From contig NZ_JBNAGF010000001.1 in assembly GCF_049801055.1 (NCBI RefSeq), forward strand, positions 248,001 through 312,000: 64,000 bases of DNA, in the 5' to 3' direction. The DNA is from JBNAGF01 sp049801055. Its GTDB lineage: Bacteria > Pseudomonadota > Alphaproteobacteria > Rhodobacterales > Rhodobacteraceae. Position 1 is the first letter of the stretch; every line of letters begins with the position of its first letter. The notes beneath the pieces are model-generated. The model saw only the letters and a program-made list of their open reading frames with translations. It was not told where the DNA came from and did not search any database. Position numbers and translations under genes: made by a program. Shown in pieces: positions 40,181 through 48,899 of this stretch.

Positions 40181-41968
40181 ATGCGCAACTGGATTTCTGG
40201 CCTGCTAATGAGTGCGTCCATGGCTGCCGTCGCAATGGCACAAGAAGCCGCAGACGCGGTGGCCCCCGAGGCGGCGACCGAAGGCCGGCTGCAATCCCTA
40301 TCGCCGGAGATTTCCGCATCCTTTGAAGCCCGGGACGCTGGCCGGCCAGTGTCGGCGAACACTTGGATGGTCGCTGCGGCCAATCCGTTGGCAGTGCAGG
40401 CCGGTGCCGACATCCTGCGGGCGGGCGGTTCGGCGGCTGATGCGATGGTCGCCGTGCAGACGGTTCTGGGCCTGGTCGAGCCGCAATCTTCCGGGCTTGG
40501 CGGTGGGGCCTTTCTGGTCTGGTATGATTCGGCCTCCGGAGAGCTGACCACTCTGGATGGGCGCGAAACTGCGCCATTGGCTGCAACACCGCGCCTGTTT
40601 CAGGATGAGAGCGGTGATCCGCTCAAATTCTTTGACGCCGTTGTGGGCGGTCGGTCGGTTGGAACGCCGGGCACGCCTGCCTTGCTGCAAGAGGCGCACC
40701 GGCGTTGGGGGCGCAGCCCTTGGCCTTCCCTGTTTGATGCCGCGATCGGGCTGGCGGAAGATGGCTTTGCGGTTTCGCCCCGGCTGGCTGGTCTGGTGAC
40801 GCGCGACGCCGAACGGCTGGCGCGCTTTCCCGATACTGCTGCCTATTTCCTGCCGGGTGGCGCACCACTGGAAGCGGGGCAGGTGTTGATCAATTCGGCT
40901 TATGGAGACACGCTTCGAACGCTTGCTTCGCAAGGGGCAGAGGGGTTCTATTCCGGTCCGGTGGCGGCCGATATACTGCGTAGCGTTCACAACGCGCCCG
41001 GAAATCCGGGTGTTTTGTCGGCGCGGGATCTGGCGCTCTATCAGGTCCGGGAACGACCGGCGGTGTGTGCGCTCTATCGCGGCTATGACGTCTGTGGCAT
41101 GGGGCCGCCATCGTCTGGCGCTCTGACCGTAGGCCAGATCCTCGGCCTGCTGTCGCCTTTCGACCTTTCGGCGCTTGGTCCGGATTCTCCTGAAGCATGG
41201 CGGCTAATCGGGGATGCGTCACGCCTCGCATTCGCCGATCGCGGACGTTACATGGCCGACAGCGATTTCGTTCCCATGCCGACCGAGGGGCTGGTCGACC
41301 CAGATTACCTGAGATCGCGGTCGGACCTTTTGCGCGGCGACGATGCGCTGCCCGAGGTGACCCCCGGAGAGCCGGAGTTTGACCATGCCGGGCTTTGGGC
41401 GGACGACGAGTCGCTCGAACTGCCCTCGACTTCGCACATCTCGATCGTTGACAGCTATGGCAATGCCCTGTCGATGACGACAACTATCGAGAACGCCTTT
41501 GGGTCGCGACTGATGGTCCGTGGTTTCCTGCTGAACAATGAACTCACTGACTTTTCCTTTCGCACCCATCGCGACGGGGTGCCGATCGCCAACCGGTTGG
41601 AACCCGGCAAACGGCCACGGTCTTCGATGGCACCGACAATCGTGATGCAGGGCGGCAAGCCGGCTCTGGTCATCGGATCTCCCGGTGGCAGCCGCATTAT
41701 TGGATATGTCGCCAAGTCGATCATCGCTTGGGCGGATTGGGGAATGGATGTTCAGCAGGCGGTGTCGCTGCCCCATCTGGTCAACCGGTTTGGCACCTAT
41801 GACATTGAAGCCGGGACTTCTGCCGAAGGGTTGGAGGAATCCTTGTCCGAGCTGGGGTTCGAGACCGAGATCCGTGATCTCAATTCGGGACTTCATGCCA
41901 TTTCGATTGGCTCTGTTCTCGAGGGCGGGACTGATCCCAGACGGGAAGGCATAGCTCTGGGCGAGTAA
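40181..41968 (+). CDS. ggt: Gamma-glutamyltransferase
   Basis: A periplasmic Ntn-hydrolase of 595 residues that cleaves or transfers gamma-glutamyl groups, e.g. from glutathione. A signal peptide (LLMSASMAAVAMAQ) is followed by MVAAANPLAVQAGADILRAG and the GLGGGAFLVWYDSASGELTT block. The nucleophile at the autocleavage site is Thr417 in LPSTSHISIVDSYGNALSM. The lid and substrate loop are GSRLMVRGFLLNNELTDFSF, and KRPRSSMAPTIVMQGGKPAL fits the family too. Single gene with 52 bp to the next. Confidence 0.93.
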   Translation: MRNWISGLLMSASMAAVAMAQEAADAVAPEAATEGRLQSLSPEISASFEARDAGRPVSANTWMVAAANPLAVQAGADILRAGGSAADAMVAVQTVLGLVEPQSSGLGGGAFLVWYDSASGELTTLDGRETAPLAATPRLFQDESGDPLKFFDAVVGGRSVGTPGTPALLQEAHRRWGRSPWPSLFDAAIGLAEDGFAVSPRLAGLVTRDAERLARFPDTAAYFLPGGAPLEAGQVLINSAYGDTLRTLASQGAEGFYSGPVAADILRSVHNAPGNPGVLSARDLALYQVRERPAVCALYRGYDVCGMGPPSSGALTVGQILGLLSPFDLSALGPDSPEAWRLIGDASRLAFADRGRYMADSDFVPMPTEGLVDPDYLRSRSDLLRGDDALPEVTPGEPEFDHAGLWADDESLELPSTSHISIVDSYGNALSMTTTIENAFGSRLMVRGFLLNNELTDFSFRTHRDGVPIANRLEPGKRPRSSMAPTIVMQGGKPALVIGSPGGSRIIGYVAKSIIAWADWGMDVQQAVSLPHLVNRFGTYDIEAGTSAEGLEESLSELGFETEIRDLNSGLHAISIGSVLEGGTDPRREGIALGE

Positions 41969-42020
41969 TCATCGGCGGGCTACAAAGACGACGAACAGGA
42001 CATTTGGGGAGAATGACCGC

Positions 42021-43430
42021 ATGGTCCAGGCAACTGCATTGCCGCGCAACGATGCCGGCATCGAAACTGTCACGGCAATTCTGAAACAGAGATTTTCTGA
42101 CCGCCTGCAAACGGGCGCATCCATTCGCGAGCAGCACGGGCATACAACCACGTGGATCGACAACCAGATGCCAGATGCCGTGGTGTTTCCGCAATCGACC
42201 GACGAGGTCGCCGAGATCGTTCGCATTTGTGCGGAACACAAGGTGCCTGTTATTCCCTTCGGAACCGGCACCTCGCTCGAAGGCCATGTGAATGCCCCCG
42301 CTGGCGGTATCTCGGTGGATGTCTCGCAGATGAACAAAATTCTGGCGGTTCATGCTCAAGATCTGGATGTGGTGCTTCAACCTGGAGTGACCCGCGAGGA
42401 ACTCAATATGTTTTTGCGCGACCAGGGGCTGTTCTTTCCAATCGATCCGGGGGCCAATGCGTCATTGGGGGGGATGGCGTCGACCCGGGCCTCAGGGACC
42501 AATGCGGTGAGATACGGCACGATGAAGGACAACGTTTTGGCGCTGGAGGCGGTGATGCCGGATGGCGAGATTGTCCGAACAGCCCAGCGGGCCAAGAAAT
42601 CATCAGCCGGCTACGATCTGACCCGCCTTCTTGTCGGCGCCGAAGGAACGCTTGGGATCATCACCGAGATCACCCTTAAGCTGCAGGGCATCCCAGAGGC
42701 GATCAGCTCTGCCCGCTGCTCTTTTCCTTCAGTGGATGCCGCCTGTCAGGCTGTCATGATGACTATCCAATACGGGGTTCCGGTCGCCCGGATCGAACTG
42801 CTTGATGCACTGTCAGTCGCTGCGGCCAATGCCTACTCCAAGCTTGACCTGCCGGAGACACCGCTGCTGTTGCTCGAGTTTCATGGATCCGAAGCCGGGG
42901 TTGTGGAACAGGCCGAGACCTTTGGGCAGATTGCCGGGGAATTCGGGGGCAGCGACTTTGCGGCTACGACCTCGACAGAAGAACGAAGCAAGCTCTGGCA
43001 GGCCCGGCACGACATGTATTGGGCTTCACTTCAGTTGCGCCCGGGGGCAAGCGGTATCTCCACCGATGTTTGTGTTCCGATTTCACGCCTTGCCGAATGC
43101 GTGACTGCCTCTGCTGAAAAGGCGGCTGAAATGGGATTGATCGCCCCGATTGTCGGGCATGTGGGCGACGGTAACTTTCACACGCTATTGCTGATCGACC
43201 GGGAAAACCCGGACGAGGTTGCCAAAGCCGATACGTTTGTGGGCTGGTTGAATGACCTTGCAATTTCGATGGATGGTACCTGCACCGGAGAGCATGGAAT
43301 TGGGCAGGGCAAACGCCCATACCTAGAAAAGGAGCTTGGTCCGGCAATACGCTACATGGCAGCGATAAAGGCGGCCTTGGATCCGGATAACATCATGAAT
43401 CCCGGTAAAATTCTGCCTTCCTCTACGTAA
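42021..43430 (+). CDS. FAD-linked D-2-hydroxyacid dehydrogenase (D-lactate/glycolate type)
   Basis: A 469-residue FAD_binding_4/FAD-oxidase_C protein. The PP-loop region is KVPVIPFGTGTSLEGHVNAP (about residues 74-93). DPGANASLGGMASTRASGTN then AVRYGTMKDNVLALEAVMPD bind FAD. The C-terminal metal/substrate site is GHVGDGNFHTLLLID, and EHGIGQGKRPYLEKELG ends the domain. The layout fits D-lactate dehydrogenase (cytochrome), and GlcD of glycolate oxidase is close. No glcE/glcF genes follow, which favours a single-chain D-lactate-type enzyme. Start ATG at 42021. Confidence 0.85.
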   Translation: MVQATALPRNDAGIETVTAILKQRFSDRLQTGASIREQHGHTTTWIDNQMPDAVVFPQSTDEVAEIVRICAEHKVPVIPFGTGTSLEGHVNAPAGGISVDVSQMNKILAVHAQDLDVVLQPGVTREELNMFLRDQGLFFPIDPGANASLGGMASTRASGTNAVRYGTMKDNVLALEAVMPDGEIVRTAQRAKKSSAGYDLTRLLVGAEGTLGIITEITLKLQGIPEAISSARCSFPSVDAACQAVMMTIQYGVPVARIELLDALSVAAANAYSKLDLPETPLLLLEFHGSEAGVVEQAETFGQIAGEFGGSDFAATTSTEERSKLWQARHDMYWASLQLRPGASGISTDVCVPISRLAECVTASAEKAAEMGLIAPIVGHVGDGNFHTLLLIDRENPDEVAKADTFVGWLNDLAISMDGTCTGEHGIGQGKRPYLEKELGPAIRYMAAIKAALDPDNIMNPGKILPSST

Positions 43431-43450
43431 GCTTCGGGGATTTCCAGAAA

Positions 43451-43487
43451 GGGGCAGGCTTTAGACACAGAGCTGCCCCATTTTTTT
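43451..43487 (+). terminator. Rho-independent terminator after the FAD-linked dehydrogenase
   Basis: GGGGCAG-g-CT (43451-43460) pairs with AG-CTGCCCC (43471-43479), a 9-bp stem with one bulge and a 10-nt loop. It is followed by ATTTTTTT. It begins 21 bp after the stop of the dehydrogenase gene and has the classic form. Confidence 0.88.
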
Positions 43488-43534
43488 GGTCTTACTCTCC
43501 TCAGAATTGTTCTCAGAATTTTTGGAGAGATAAC

Positions 43535-44902
43535 ATGAGTTTCGTTCGGGCCTCGGGATTCGCGCTTATTTGTTGCGCCGTAGCTCTTGGGGTGGACTAT
43601 TTTCAGCAAAGCAAGACGACTGAAGGCAATTTGAACCTTTCGTCTTACATGAGCACGGTTACCGGTCGGATGGAGGGGTTCCGTAGTGACCGCAAAGCCG
43701 CCGAGCTAGAACGCGATCGGGAAAAGCGGTGGCGGGTTGGTGGACGGGGCTATTTGCCCGAACCGCCCGAAGGCTGGACTCGAAGAGCCATTGCCGACCG
43801 CGATTATGACGTTGCCGATTTCGCATCCATTCGTCGGGGAGACCCCAGCAAGTCCGCCGCGCCGCTTTTGGTTGGCATCGCCACCAAGGAGGCCGCCAAG
43901 CGGGCCAAGAAATACGACAAGCAGGGTTGGGTATACGAGCGTGACGGCGATACGGTTTGGATCCGTGTCGGCTTGCACCAACCGGCGAACATGAATGCGC
44001 TGACCGGGCTGGTCGCGACTACTCTGTCCGGCTTCGACATTTCCGAAGCCGAGCTGGCACCGCTGGGTGTGATCGGCGGCGTCTCATTTGTCGAGAGAAC
44101 ACATGACAAGGTTTCGACAGCTGCCCTGGATAACTGGTCTATGGTCAAGGCCGCGCGTGTTCAGGATGCCGGAATTCCCTATCGACAGATCACAGGCCGT
44201 ATCGGGTTTGGGCAGGAAATTAGCCTGAGCGTGTTCACGGACGCCTCGGATGCAGTGTTGCGGCAGCTGCTGGTACAGATTGATTATGACGGTTTGAACG
44301 CACTGCTGTCCGCTCCGATTGCGACGGTCGGCAATGACATTAAGGTTCCTTTGTTGCAGCAGCCGGAACTTGCGATGGAAATGCGGAACCTGCGCGCCGA
44401 ATTCATCGAGCTGCGTACTCTTGCCGCTCAGCATCGTTTAGAAAATGTCGATCCACACGCGCTGGTGGTTAACACGGTCGCGCGGGGGCATGGTTTGCCG
44501 GATGGTCTGGTTGATCTGACAGCCGGAGAGGTTCCGACCATGGCGATGCTGCTGGAAATCGGTTACCGGGAAGGTCTGGCCGCCCTCATGGAAGAGGACC
44601 GGCGCAAGGCGGATCTCGGCATCGGCGGCTTCTTTGCTGCGATGGTCAGCGGTGCCGATCCTGAAGCATTGACCGAGCGTCCAAAGGCAAAGACCATTGC
44701 CGAAGCGCCTCCGAACGAGCCCAAGAAGTCAAAGGGAACGCTGCAATGGCTCTGGGGGTCGTCCGAACAGGCATCAGCAGGTGGTGCCGGTGGCGATGTG
44801 CGGGTCAACAAGGGCGGTGGCTCAGGGGCGAGTAGTGGCTTTGGCAAGGGCGCCTGCCAGCAGGTAGGTGCCATGAAAAGATGCAGCGTGCCCGGCGGCT
44901 GA
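43535..44902 (+). CDS. Conserved hypothetical protein with N-terminal membrane/signal segment
   Basis: I do not recognise a family. The protein has 455 residues. The N-terminus is a signal anchor (ASGFALICCAVALGVDYFQ), so it is probably periplasmic or membrane-tethered. A basic region and a mixed globular part (residues about 60-350) follow. The C-terminus is low-complexity, rich in Gly/Ser/Lys (residues about 395-440), and ends with two Cys (GACQQVGAMKRCS). Codon use matches the neighbours. It is flanked by terminators on both sides (43451-43487 and 44934-44963), so it is transcribed alone. Two possible starts are not distinguished; the ATG at 43535 follows GGAGAG. Confidence 0.75.
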   Translation: MSFVRASGFALICCAVALGVDYFQQSKTTEGNLNLSSYMSTVTGRMEGFRSDRKAAELERDREKRWRVGGRGYLPEPPEGWTRRAIADRDYDVADFASIRRGDPSKSAAPLLVGIATKEAAKRAKKYDKQGWVYERDGDTVWIRVGLHQPANMNALTGLVATTLSGFDISEAELAPLGVIGGVSFVERTHDKVSTAALDNWSMVKAARVQDAGIPYRQITGRIGFGQEISLSVFTDASDAVLRQLLVQIDYDGLNALLSAPIATVGNDIKVPLLQQPELAMEMRNLRAEFIELRTLAAQHRLENVDPHALVVNTVARGHGLPDGLVDLTAGEVPTMAMLLEIGYREGLAALMEEDRRKADLGIGGFFAAMVSGADPEALTERPKAKTIAEAPPNEPKKSKGTLQWLWGSSEQASAGGAGGDVRVNKGGGSGASSGFGKGACQQVGAMKRCSVPGG

Positions 44903-44933
44903 GCTTCTGATCAGTTTCCCGACTAAGCATTTG

Positions 44934-44963
44934 CGACCCGCAACAACCTTGCGGGTCGTTTTT
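44934..44963 (+). terminator. Rho-independent terminator
   Basis: A perfect 10-bp stem, CGACCCGCAA (44934-44943) with TTGCGGGTCG (44949-44958), has a 5-nt loop and is followed by TTTTT. It lies 31 bp after the conserved hypothetical gene. Confidence 0.95.
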
Positions 44964-45051
44964 AATTGATCACAGGTCGGATGGTTGTCGCGTCCGGCCC
45001 CGCAATTGCGCCATATGATGGCAAAACATTCGGAGAGGGGATGCAGGGGAC

Positions 45052-47559
45052 ATGAAAACCCAAGTCAAAGCACTGGTCGTTGGCGGTGGCGCCGTCGGCA
45101 CCTCGATTGCCTATCATCTGGCCAAAGCCGGCTGGGAAGACGTGATGCTGATCGAGCGGGACGAGCTGACCTCGGGGTCAACTTGGCACGCGGCGGGTCT
45201 ATTGCCGCTGTTCAACATGTCCTATGCGACAACCCACATCCACAAGTACTCGGTCGATTTCTACAAAACACTCGAAGAGGAAACCGGCCTGAATGCCGGC
45301 TTCGCCGTGGTGGGTAATCTGCGCATGGCGCAGACGCAGGAGCGTATGGATGAATACATGCTCTATGCCTCGACAGCCGAAACCTGTGACGTGGCCTATG
45401 AGTGGCTGACGCCTGAACAGATCAAGGAGCGCTGGCCGCTGATTCACACGGACGATCTGAAGGGCGCGATATATCACACCGAGGACGGCTATATTAACCC
45501 TGCCGACGTGACACAGGCGATGGCTAAGGGCGCCCGTCAGCGCGGTGTCGAGATCGTGCGCAAGATGCAGGCCGACGCCTTCCACTGGACCGGCACGCAT
45601 TGGGAAGTCACCTGCACCAAGATGATCGAGAAGGGCGGCAATCTGGTCGAATCCGACGAGAAAGTGGTCATCACCGCCGAGCATGTCGTAACCGCGTCGG
45701 GCAACCACGCGCAACGCACGGCCAAGATGCTGGGCATTAAGATGCCGGCAATTCCCGTTGAGCACACCTTTATCGTCATGGATCAGGATCCCGAGCTGGT
45801 GCAGTGGCGCAATGAAGGCAACCCTGAGCACCCGGTTGTGCGCGATGCCGACTCGCAGTCTTATGCGCGTGAGGAACGCGGCGGCTGGATCTTGGGCATC
45901 TACGAGGTCGGCGCACCCGCGCGTTTCGAACACGGTGTGCCCGACAGTTTTCGCGCCGATCTTTTCCCGCTGGATCTGGACCGGATTGCCGAGCAATACA
46001 TGGCGATGACTGAACGGGTGCCCTCGTGCGCGGAGTCGGGGCTAAAGGACGATTTCAACGGCCCAATCTGCTACACTCCCGATGGCAACCCGCTGGTCGG
46101 CCCGGCACCGGGTCTGCGCAACATGTGGCTGGCCGAGGGTTTCTCGTTCGGCATCACCGCTGCAGGTGGAACCGGTTATTACCTGGCTCAGATGATGGTG
46201 GATGGCGAGGCCGAGATCGACATGGCATCGCTGGACCCCAAACGCTATTCTCAGGGCTGGATGACCACCGAGTTCGCCGCGCGCAAGAACGAGGAATGCT
46301 ACAACCACGTCTACATCTTGCATCACCCAGACGAGGAGCGCGAAGCCTGCCGTCCTCTGCGTACCGCACCAGCTTACGACAGGCAGAAGGCGAAAGGCGC
46401 GCAGTTTGGCTGGGTCAATGGCTGGGAACGCCCTAACTATTACGGCCCACTCGATGCGCCGGAGAATTTCGACCACGATGCGCGCAGCTTCCGCCGCGGC
46501 GGCTGGTGGAAATATGCTGTCCAAGAGGCCAAGGCGATCCGTGAAGGCGTCGGCCTTATCGACGCAACCGCCTTTACCAAACATGTGGTCAAGGGGCCCG
46601 GTGCGACCGCCTTTCTCGACTGGTTTACCTGTAACAAACTGCCGAAAGTGGGTCGGATCAACCTGACCTATGCGCTGACGTCGCACGGCACGACCCGAAC
46701 CGAATACACCATCGTGCGCAATGGCGAGAATAACTATTACCTCGTCTCCGCCGGGGCCTGGACCGAGTATGACGCCGACTACTTGCGCAAGGCGGCCGAG
46801 GACAAGATGAAGGAGTTTGGCTACATTGAGATCCAGGACGTCACCACCCAATGGGGCGTTTTTGCAATCGCTGGGCCCAAGTCGCGGGATGTTCTGAAAG
46901 AAGTCATCAGCGACGCCGATCCGCAGTCAGCCTTGTCGAACAAGCGCTTTCCATGGCTGTCGGCGCGACAGATCGAATTGGGCATGTGCCCGGTCAACGC
47001 CATCCGAGTGGCCTATACCGGTGAGTTGGGCTGGGAACTACATCACCCTATCGAGATGCAGAACTACCTATGGGATCTGCTTCTCGCAGAGGGCGAGAAG
47101 CACGGGATGAAACTGGTTGGTGCCCGTGCCCAGAACTGGTTACGGCAGGAAAAGAGCTATCGTGCATTTGGCACGGAACTCGGTCGCGACGCGACCCCGC
47201 TTGAGGCTGACCTACCGCGTTTCGTGGATCTTGAGAAAGACTTTCACGGCAAGTCAAAACTGGAAGAAACCGGGGTCCGCGTCAAATGTTGCACCTTGCT
47301 GATCGACGGACCCGACGACGCCGATCCGTGGGGTCGCGAGGCGCTCTATTCCCCTGACGGCGAACGCGTCGGACGCCTGACTTCAGGCGGCTACTCGGTC
47401 GTGTTCGGGAAGTCTATCGGAATGGGGTATGTCAAACCTGAACTGGCGGTTGAAGGCACAACGCTCAAGGTGAAAATTCAGGACAAGCTGTGGAATGCGG
47501 TCGTGACCTGCGACAGCCCCTATGACCCAAAGAACGAAGTGATCCGCAAAGACGCATGA
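45052..47559 (+). CDS. Dimethylglycine dehydrogenase-type FAD/GcvT protein
   Basis: An 835-residue two-domain enzyme. The N-terminal DAO domain has ALVVGGGAVGTSIAYHLAKA (about residues 8-27) and GSTWHAAGL, whose His46 matches the covalent FAD site of dimethylglycine dehydrogenase. The C-terminal half (from about residue 430) is GcvT-like tetrahydrofolate binding, with KGPGATAFLDWFTCNKLPK and AYTGELGWELHHPIEMQNYL. It likely demethylates dimethylglycine or sarcosine, yielding methylene-THF. The family also includes related methylamine-type oxidases, so the exact substrate is open. Single gene between a terminator and hairpins. Confidence 0.82.
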   Translation: MKTQVKALVVGGGAVGTSIAYHLAKAGWEDVMLIERDELTSGSTWHAAGLLPLFNMSYATTHIHKYSVDFYKTLEEETGLNAGFAVVGNLRMAQTQERMDEYMLYASTAETCDVAYEWLTPEQIKERWPLIHTDDLKGAIYHTEDGYINPADVTQAMAKGARQRGVEIVRKMQADAFHWTGTHWEVTCTKMIEKGGNLVESDEKVVITAEHVVTASGNHAQRTAKMLGIKMPAIPVEHTFIVMDQDPELVQWRNEGNPEHPVVRDADSQSYAREERGGWILGIYEVGAPARFEHGVPDSFRADLFPLDLDRIAEQYMAMTERVPSCAESGLKDDFNGPICYTPDGNPLVGPAPGLRNMWLAEGFSFGITAAGGTGYYLAQMMVDGEAEIDMASLDPKRYSQGWMTTEFAARKNEECYNHVYILHHPDEEREACRPLRTAPAYDRQKAKGAQFGWVNGWERPNYYGPLDAPENFDHDARSFRRGGWWKYAVQEAKAIREGVGLIDATAFTKHVVKGPGATAFLDWFTCNKLPKVGRINLTYALTSHGTTRTEYTIVRNGENNYYLVSAGAWTEYDADYLRKAAEDKMKEFGYIEIQDVTTQWGVFAIAGPKSRDVLKEVISDADPQSALSNKRFPWLSARQIELGMCPVNAIRVAYTGELGWELHHPIEMQNYLWDLLLAEGEKHGMKLVGARAQNWLRQEKSYRAFGTELGRDATPLEADLPRFVDLEKDFHGKSKLEETGVRVKCCTLLIDGPDDADPWGREALYSPDGERVGRLTSGGYSVVFGKSIGMGYVKPELAVEGTTLKVKIQDKLWNAVVTCDSPYDPKNEVIRKDA

Positions 47560-47574
47560 GTTTGCGGCAATGCA

Positions 47575-47635
47575 CTGGCGGCGCGCCTGAATTGTGCCGC
47601 CAGCGGCGGCCCATGCCTTCGGCGAAGGTATTTTT
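47575..47635 (+). terminator. Tandem hairpins ending the dimethylglycine dehydrogenase transcript
   Basis: Hairpin one is CTGGCGGC (47575-47582) with GCCGCCAG (47596-47603), an 8-bp stem. Hairpin two is CCTTC (47616-47620) with GAAGG (47624-47628) across a GGC loop, followed by TATTTTTG. The second has a U-tract and is the likelier terminator. Confidence 0.65.
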
Positions 47636-47663
47636 GAACAGAAGAAAACGCCGTTTCAAAAAA

Positions 47664-47693
47664 CAATCCAGCCCCCCGCTGTCGACGGGGGGC
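47664..47693 (-). terminator. Strong GC hairpin with U-tract on the minus strand
   Basis: GCCCCCCG (47671-47678) and CGGGGGGC (47686-47693) form a perfect 8-bp stem with a 7-nt loop. In the minus-strand RNA it is followed by UGGAUUG and then a run of six U, so it would act as a second terminator for leftward transcription from the AhpD-like gene. Confidence 0.6.
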
Positions 47694-47779
47694 CTTCTCC
47701 TGTTGCGGCCATCGGCGCCTCCGCCTGTACCGCTCGATCAGGTTGGACAAAGAAGCTAAACAAATCCCTTCTTCTGTAC

Positions 47780-47821
47780 AAAAATCCCTCCGCCGGAGGC
47801 AAACCCGGTGCTTGCACCGGG
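47780..47821 (-). terminator. Terminator after the AhpD-like gene
   Basis: Two minus-strand hairpins lie just past the stop at 47839. CCCGGTGC/GCACCGGG (47821-47804) has an 8-bp stem. CCTCC/GGAGG (47799-47787) has a 3-nt loop and is followed by GATTTTTG (T-run at 47784-47780). The second has terminator form. Confidence 0.65.
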
Positions 47822-47838
47822 TATTCAAACAAAACACG

Positions 47839-48177
47839 TCATCCTGCGCTTAGTTCGTCGAAACACTCCAGGGCTTTGGCGGCATACATCATGGCTGGGC
47901 CGCCACCCATCTGAATACTCATCGCGAGAACGTCGGAAACTTCTTCGCGGGTTGCGCCAGCTTTTACCAGCGCCTCGACATGTAGGGAAATGCAGGGTTC
48001 GCATCGTACTCCGACCGCAATGCCGAGCGCGATGAATTCCTTGGTTTTGAACTCCAGCGTACCCCCTTCCTTGACCGCCTTGCCCAAACCGCCAAAGGCG
48101 CGGGCTGTATCCGGTATTGCGCCGTTGAGGTTGCGCAGCCCTTTTCGGGTCGCTGAAAGTCTCTCTGTCCAGCTCAT
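47839..48177 (-). CDS. Carboxymuconolactone decarboxylase family protein (AhpD-like)
   Basis: A 112-residue helical protein with the AhpD-type redox motif GVRCEPCISLHVEALVKAG (Cys-x-x-Cys-x-x-x-His, about residues 61-79). A Glu lies upstream in KTKEFIALGIAVG. Proteins of this size act as alkylhydroperoxidase-like reductases or are of unknown role. The ATG at 48177 with AGGGACC upstream is preferred to the ATG at 48198, which lacks a Shine-Dalgarno. A perfect 7-bp inverted repeat lies upstream at 48190-48211. Confidence 0.82.
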   Translation of the reverse strand: MSWTERLSATRKGLRNLNGAIPDTARAFGGLGKAVKEGGTLEFKTKEFIALGIAVGVRCEPCISLHVEALVKAGATREEVSDVLAMSIQMGGGPAMMYAAKALECFDELSAG

Positions 48178-48189
48178 ATTTGGTCCCTT

Positions 48190-48211
48190 TGCAAACATTT
48201 CATAGTTTGCA
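48190..48211. promoter_or_regulatory. Perfect inverted repeat upstream of the AhpD-like gene
   Basis: TGCAAAC (48190-48196) and GTTTGCA (48205-48211) are perfect inverted repeats around an 8-bp spacer. The site lies 13 bp upstream of the chosen ATG at 48177 and 38 bp from the DUF938 stop. Size and symmetry suit a dimeric repressor. The cognate regulator is unknown. Confidence 0.45.
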
Positions 48212-48248
48212 TGTGTAGGGATTTCCCGGGCCGCTACCTTGATCTCGA

Positions 48249-48899
48249 TCAGAAACCCGGAAGCTGCGCGATCAGAGAAAGATTGTTGGCAGGCATCTCG
48301 ACGACAGAAACCATTTCAAGCCCGGCATCCTGTAGTTGGTCGATCATGTCGAAGTCGTCCTTGTATCCGATCTCGGGATCCTGTTCGGCAAGCGATGCAT
48401 GAAAGCGTTCGTCTCCAGCGCTGGTCAGTTCTCCGCCGCGCTTGAACGGTCCGTAGATGACGAACCGGCCAGATGGAGCCAGAGCTTGCGCGGCCTCGCG
48501 GATCAGTGTGAAGACCTCATCGTCCGAGATCAGGTGCAGCAGGTTGATCAGAACGATCAGGTCCTGCCCGGAGTGACGTTTTGACCAGCCGGGAACAGTC
48601 GCATCAAGCGAAATTGCTGTGGCAACGTTGTCCACGCCTACGGAATAGGCGTCTATGCTGGCGCGTCGATCGGCGTCGATTTCCGAGGGTTGCCAGTGCA
48701 GATTCGGCAGGCGCGATGCAAAGGCCGTGATATGCTGCCCGGTGCCGCTGGCAATCTCCAGTGCGCGCCCGGATCGGGGGGCCATCTGTTCCAAAAGATC
48801 ACAAAGGGCTCTGCTGTTCCTTTCGGCCGACGGCGCCACAAGGCGGGCCCCTTCGCCGGGCGTGGCGATGCTTGCTGTTGGCGGAAGTTTTCGGGTCAT
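48249..48899 (-). CDS. DUF938 SAM-methyltransferase-like protein
   Basis: A 216-residue protein of the DUF938 family. The SAM-binding motif is RALEIASGTGQHITAFASRL (about residues 45-64). It opens with VAPSAERNSRALCDLLEQMA and contains LIVLINLLHLISDDEVFTLI and FVIYGPFKRGGELTS. Substrate unknown to me. It overlaps the FAD enzyme upstream by 4 bp and is therefore likely co-expressed with it and with the aldo/keto reductase gene. Confidence 0.83.
   Translation of the reverse strand: MTRKLPPTASIATPGEGARLVAPSAERNSRALCDLLEQMAPRSGRALEIASGTGQHITAFASRLPNLHWQPSEIDADRRASIDAYSVGVDNVATAISLDATVPGWSKRHSGQDLIVLINLLHLISDDEVFTLIREAAQALAPSGRFVIYGPFKRGGELTSAGDERFHASLAEQDPEIGYKDDFDMIDQLQDAGLEMVSVVEMPANNLSLIAQLPGF

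Noticed and set aside
45199..45996. Minus-strand open frame of 265 codons
   Set aside because: Antisense to the dimethylglycine dehydrogenase-type gene, with no motif.
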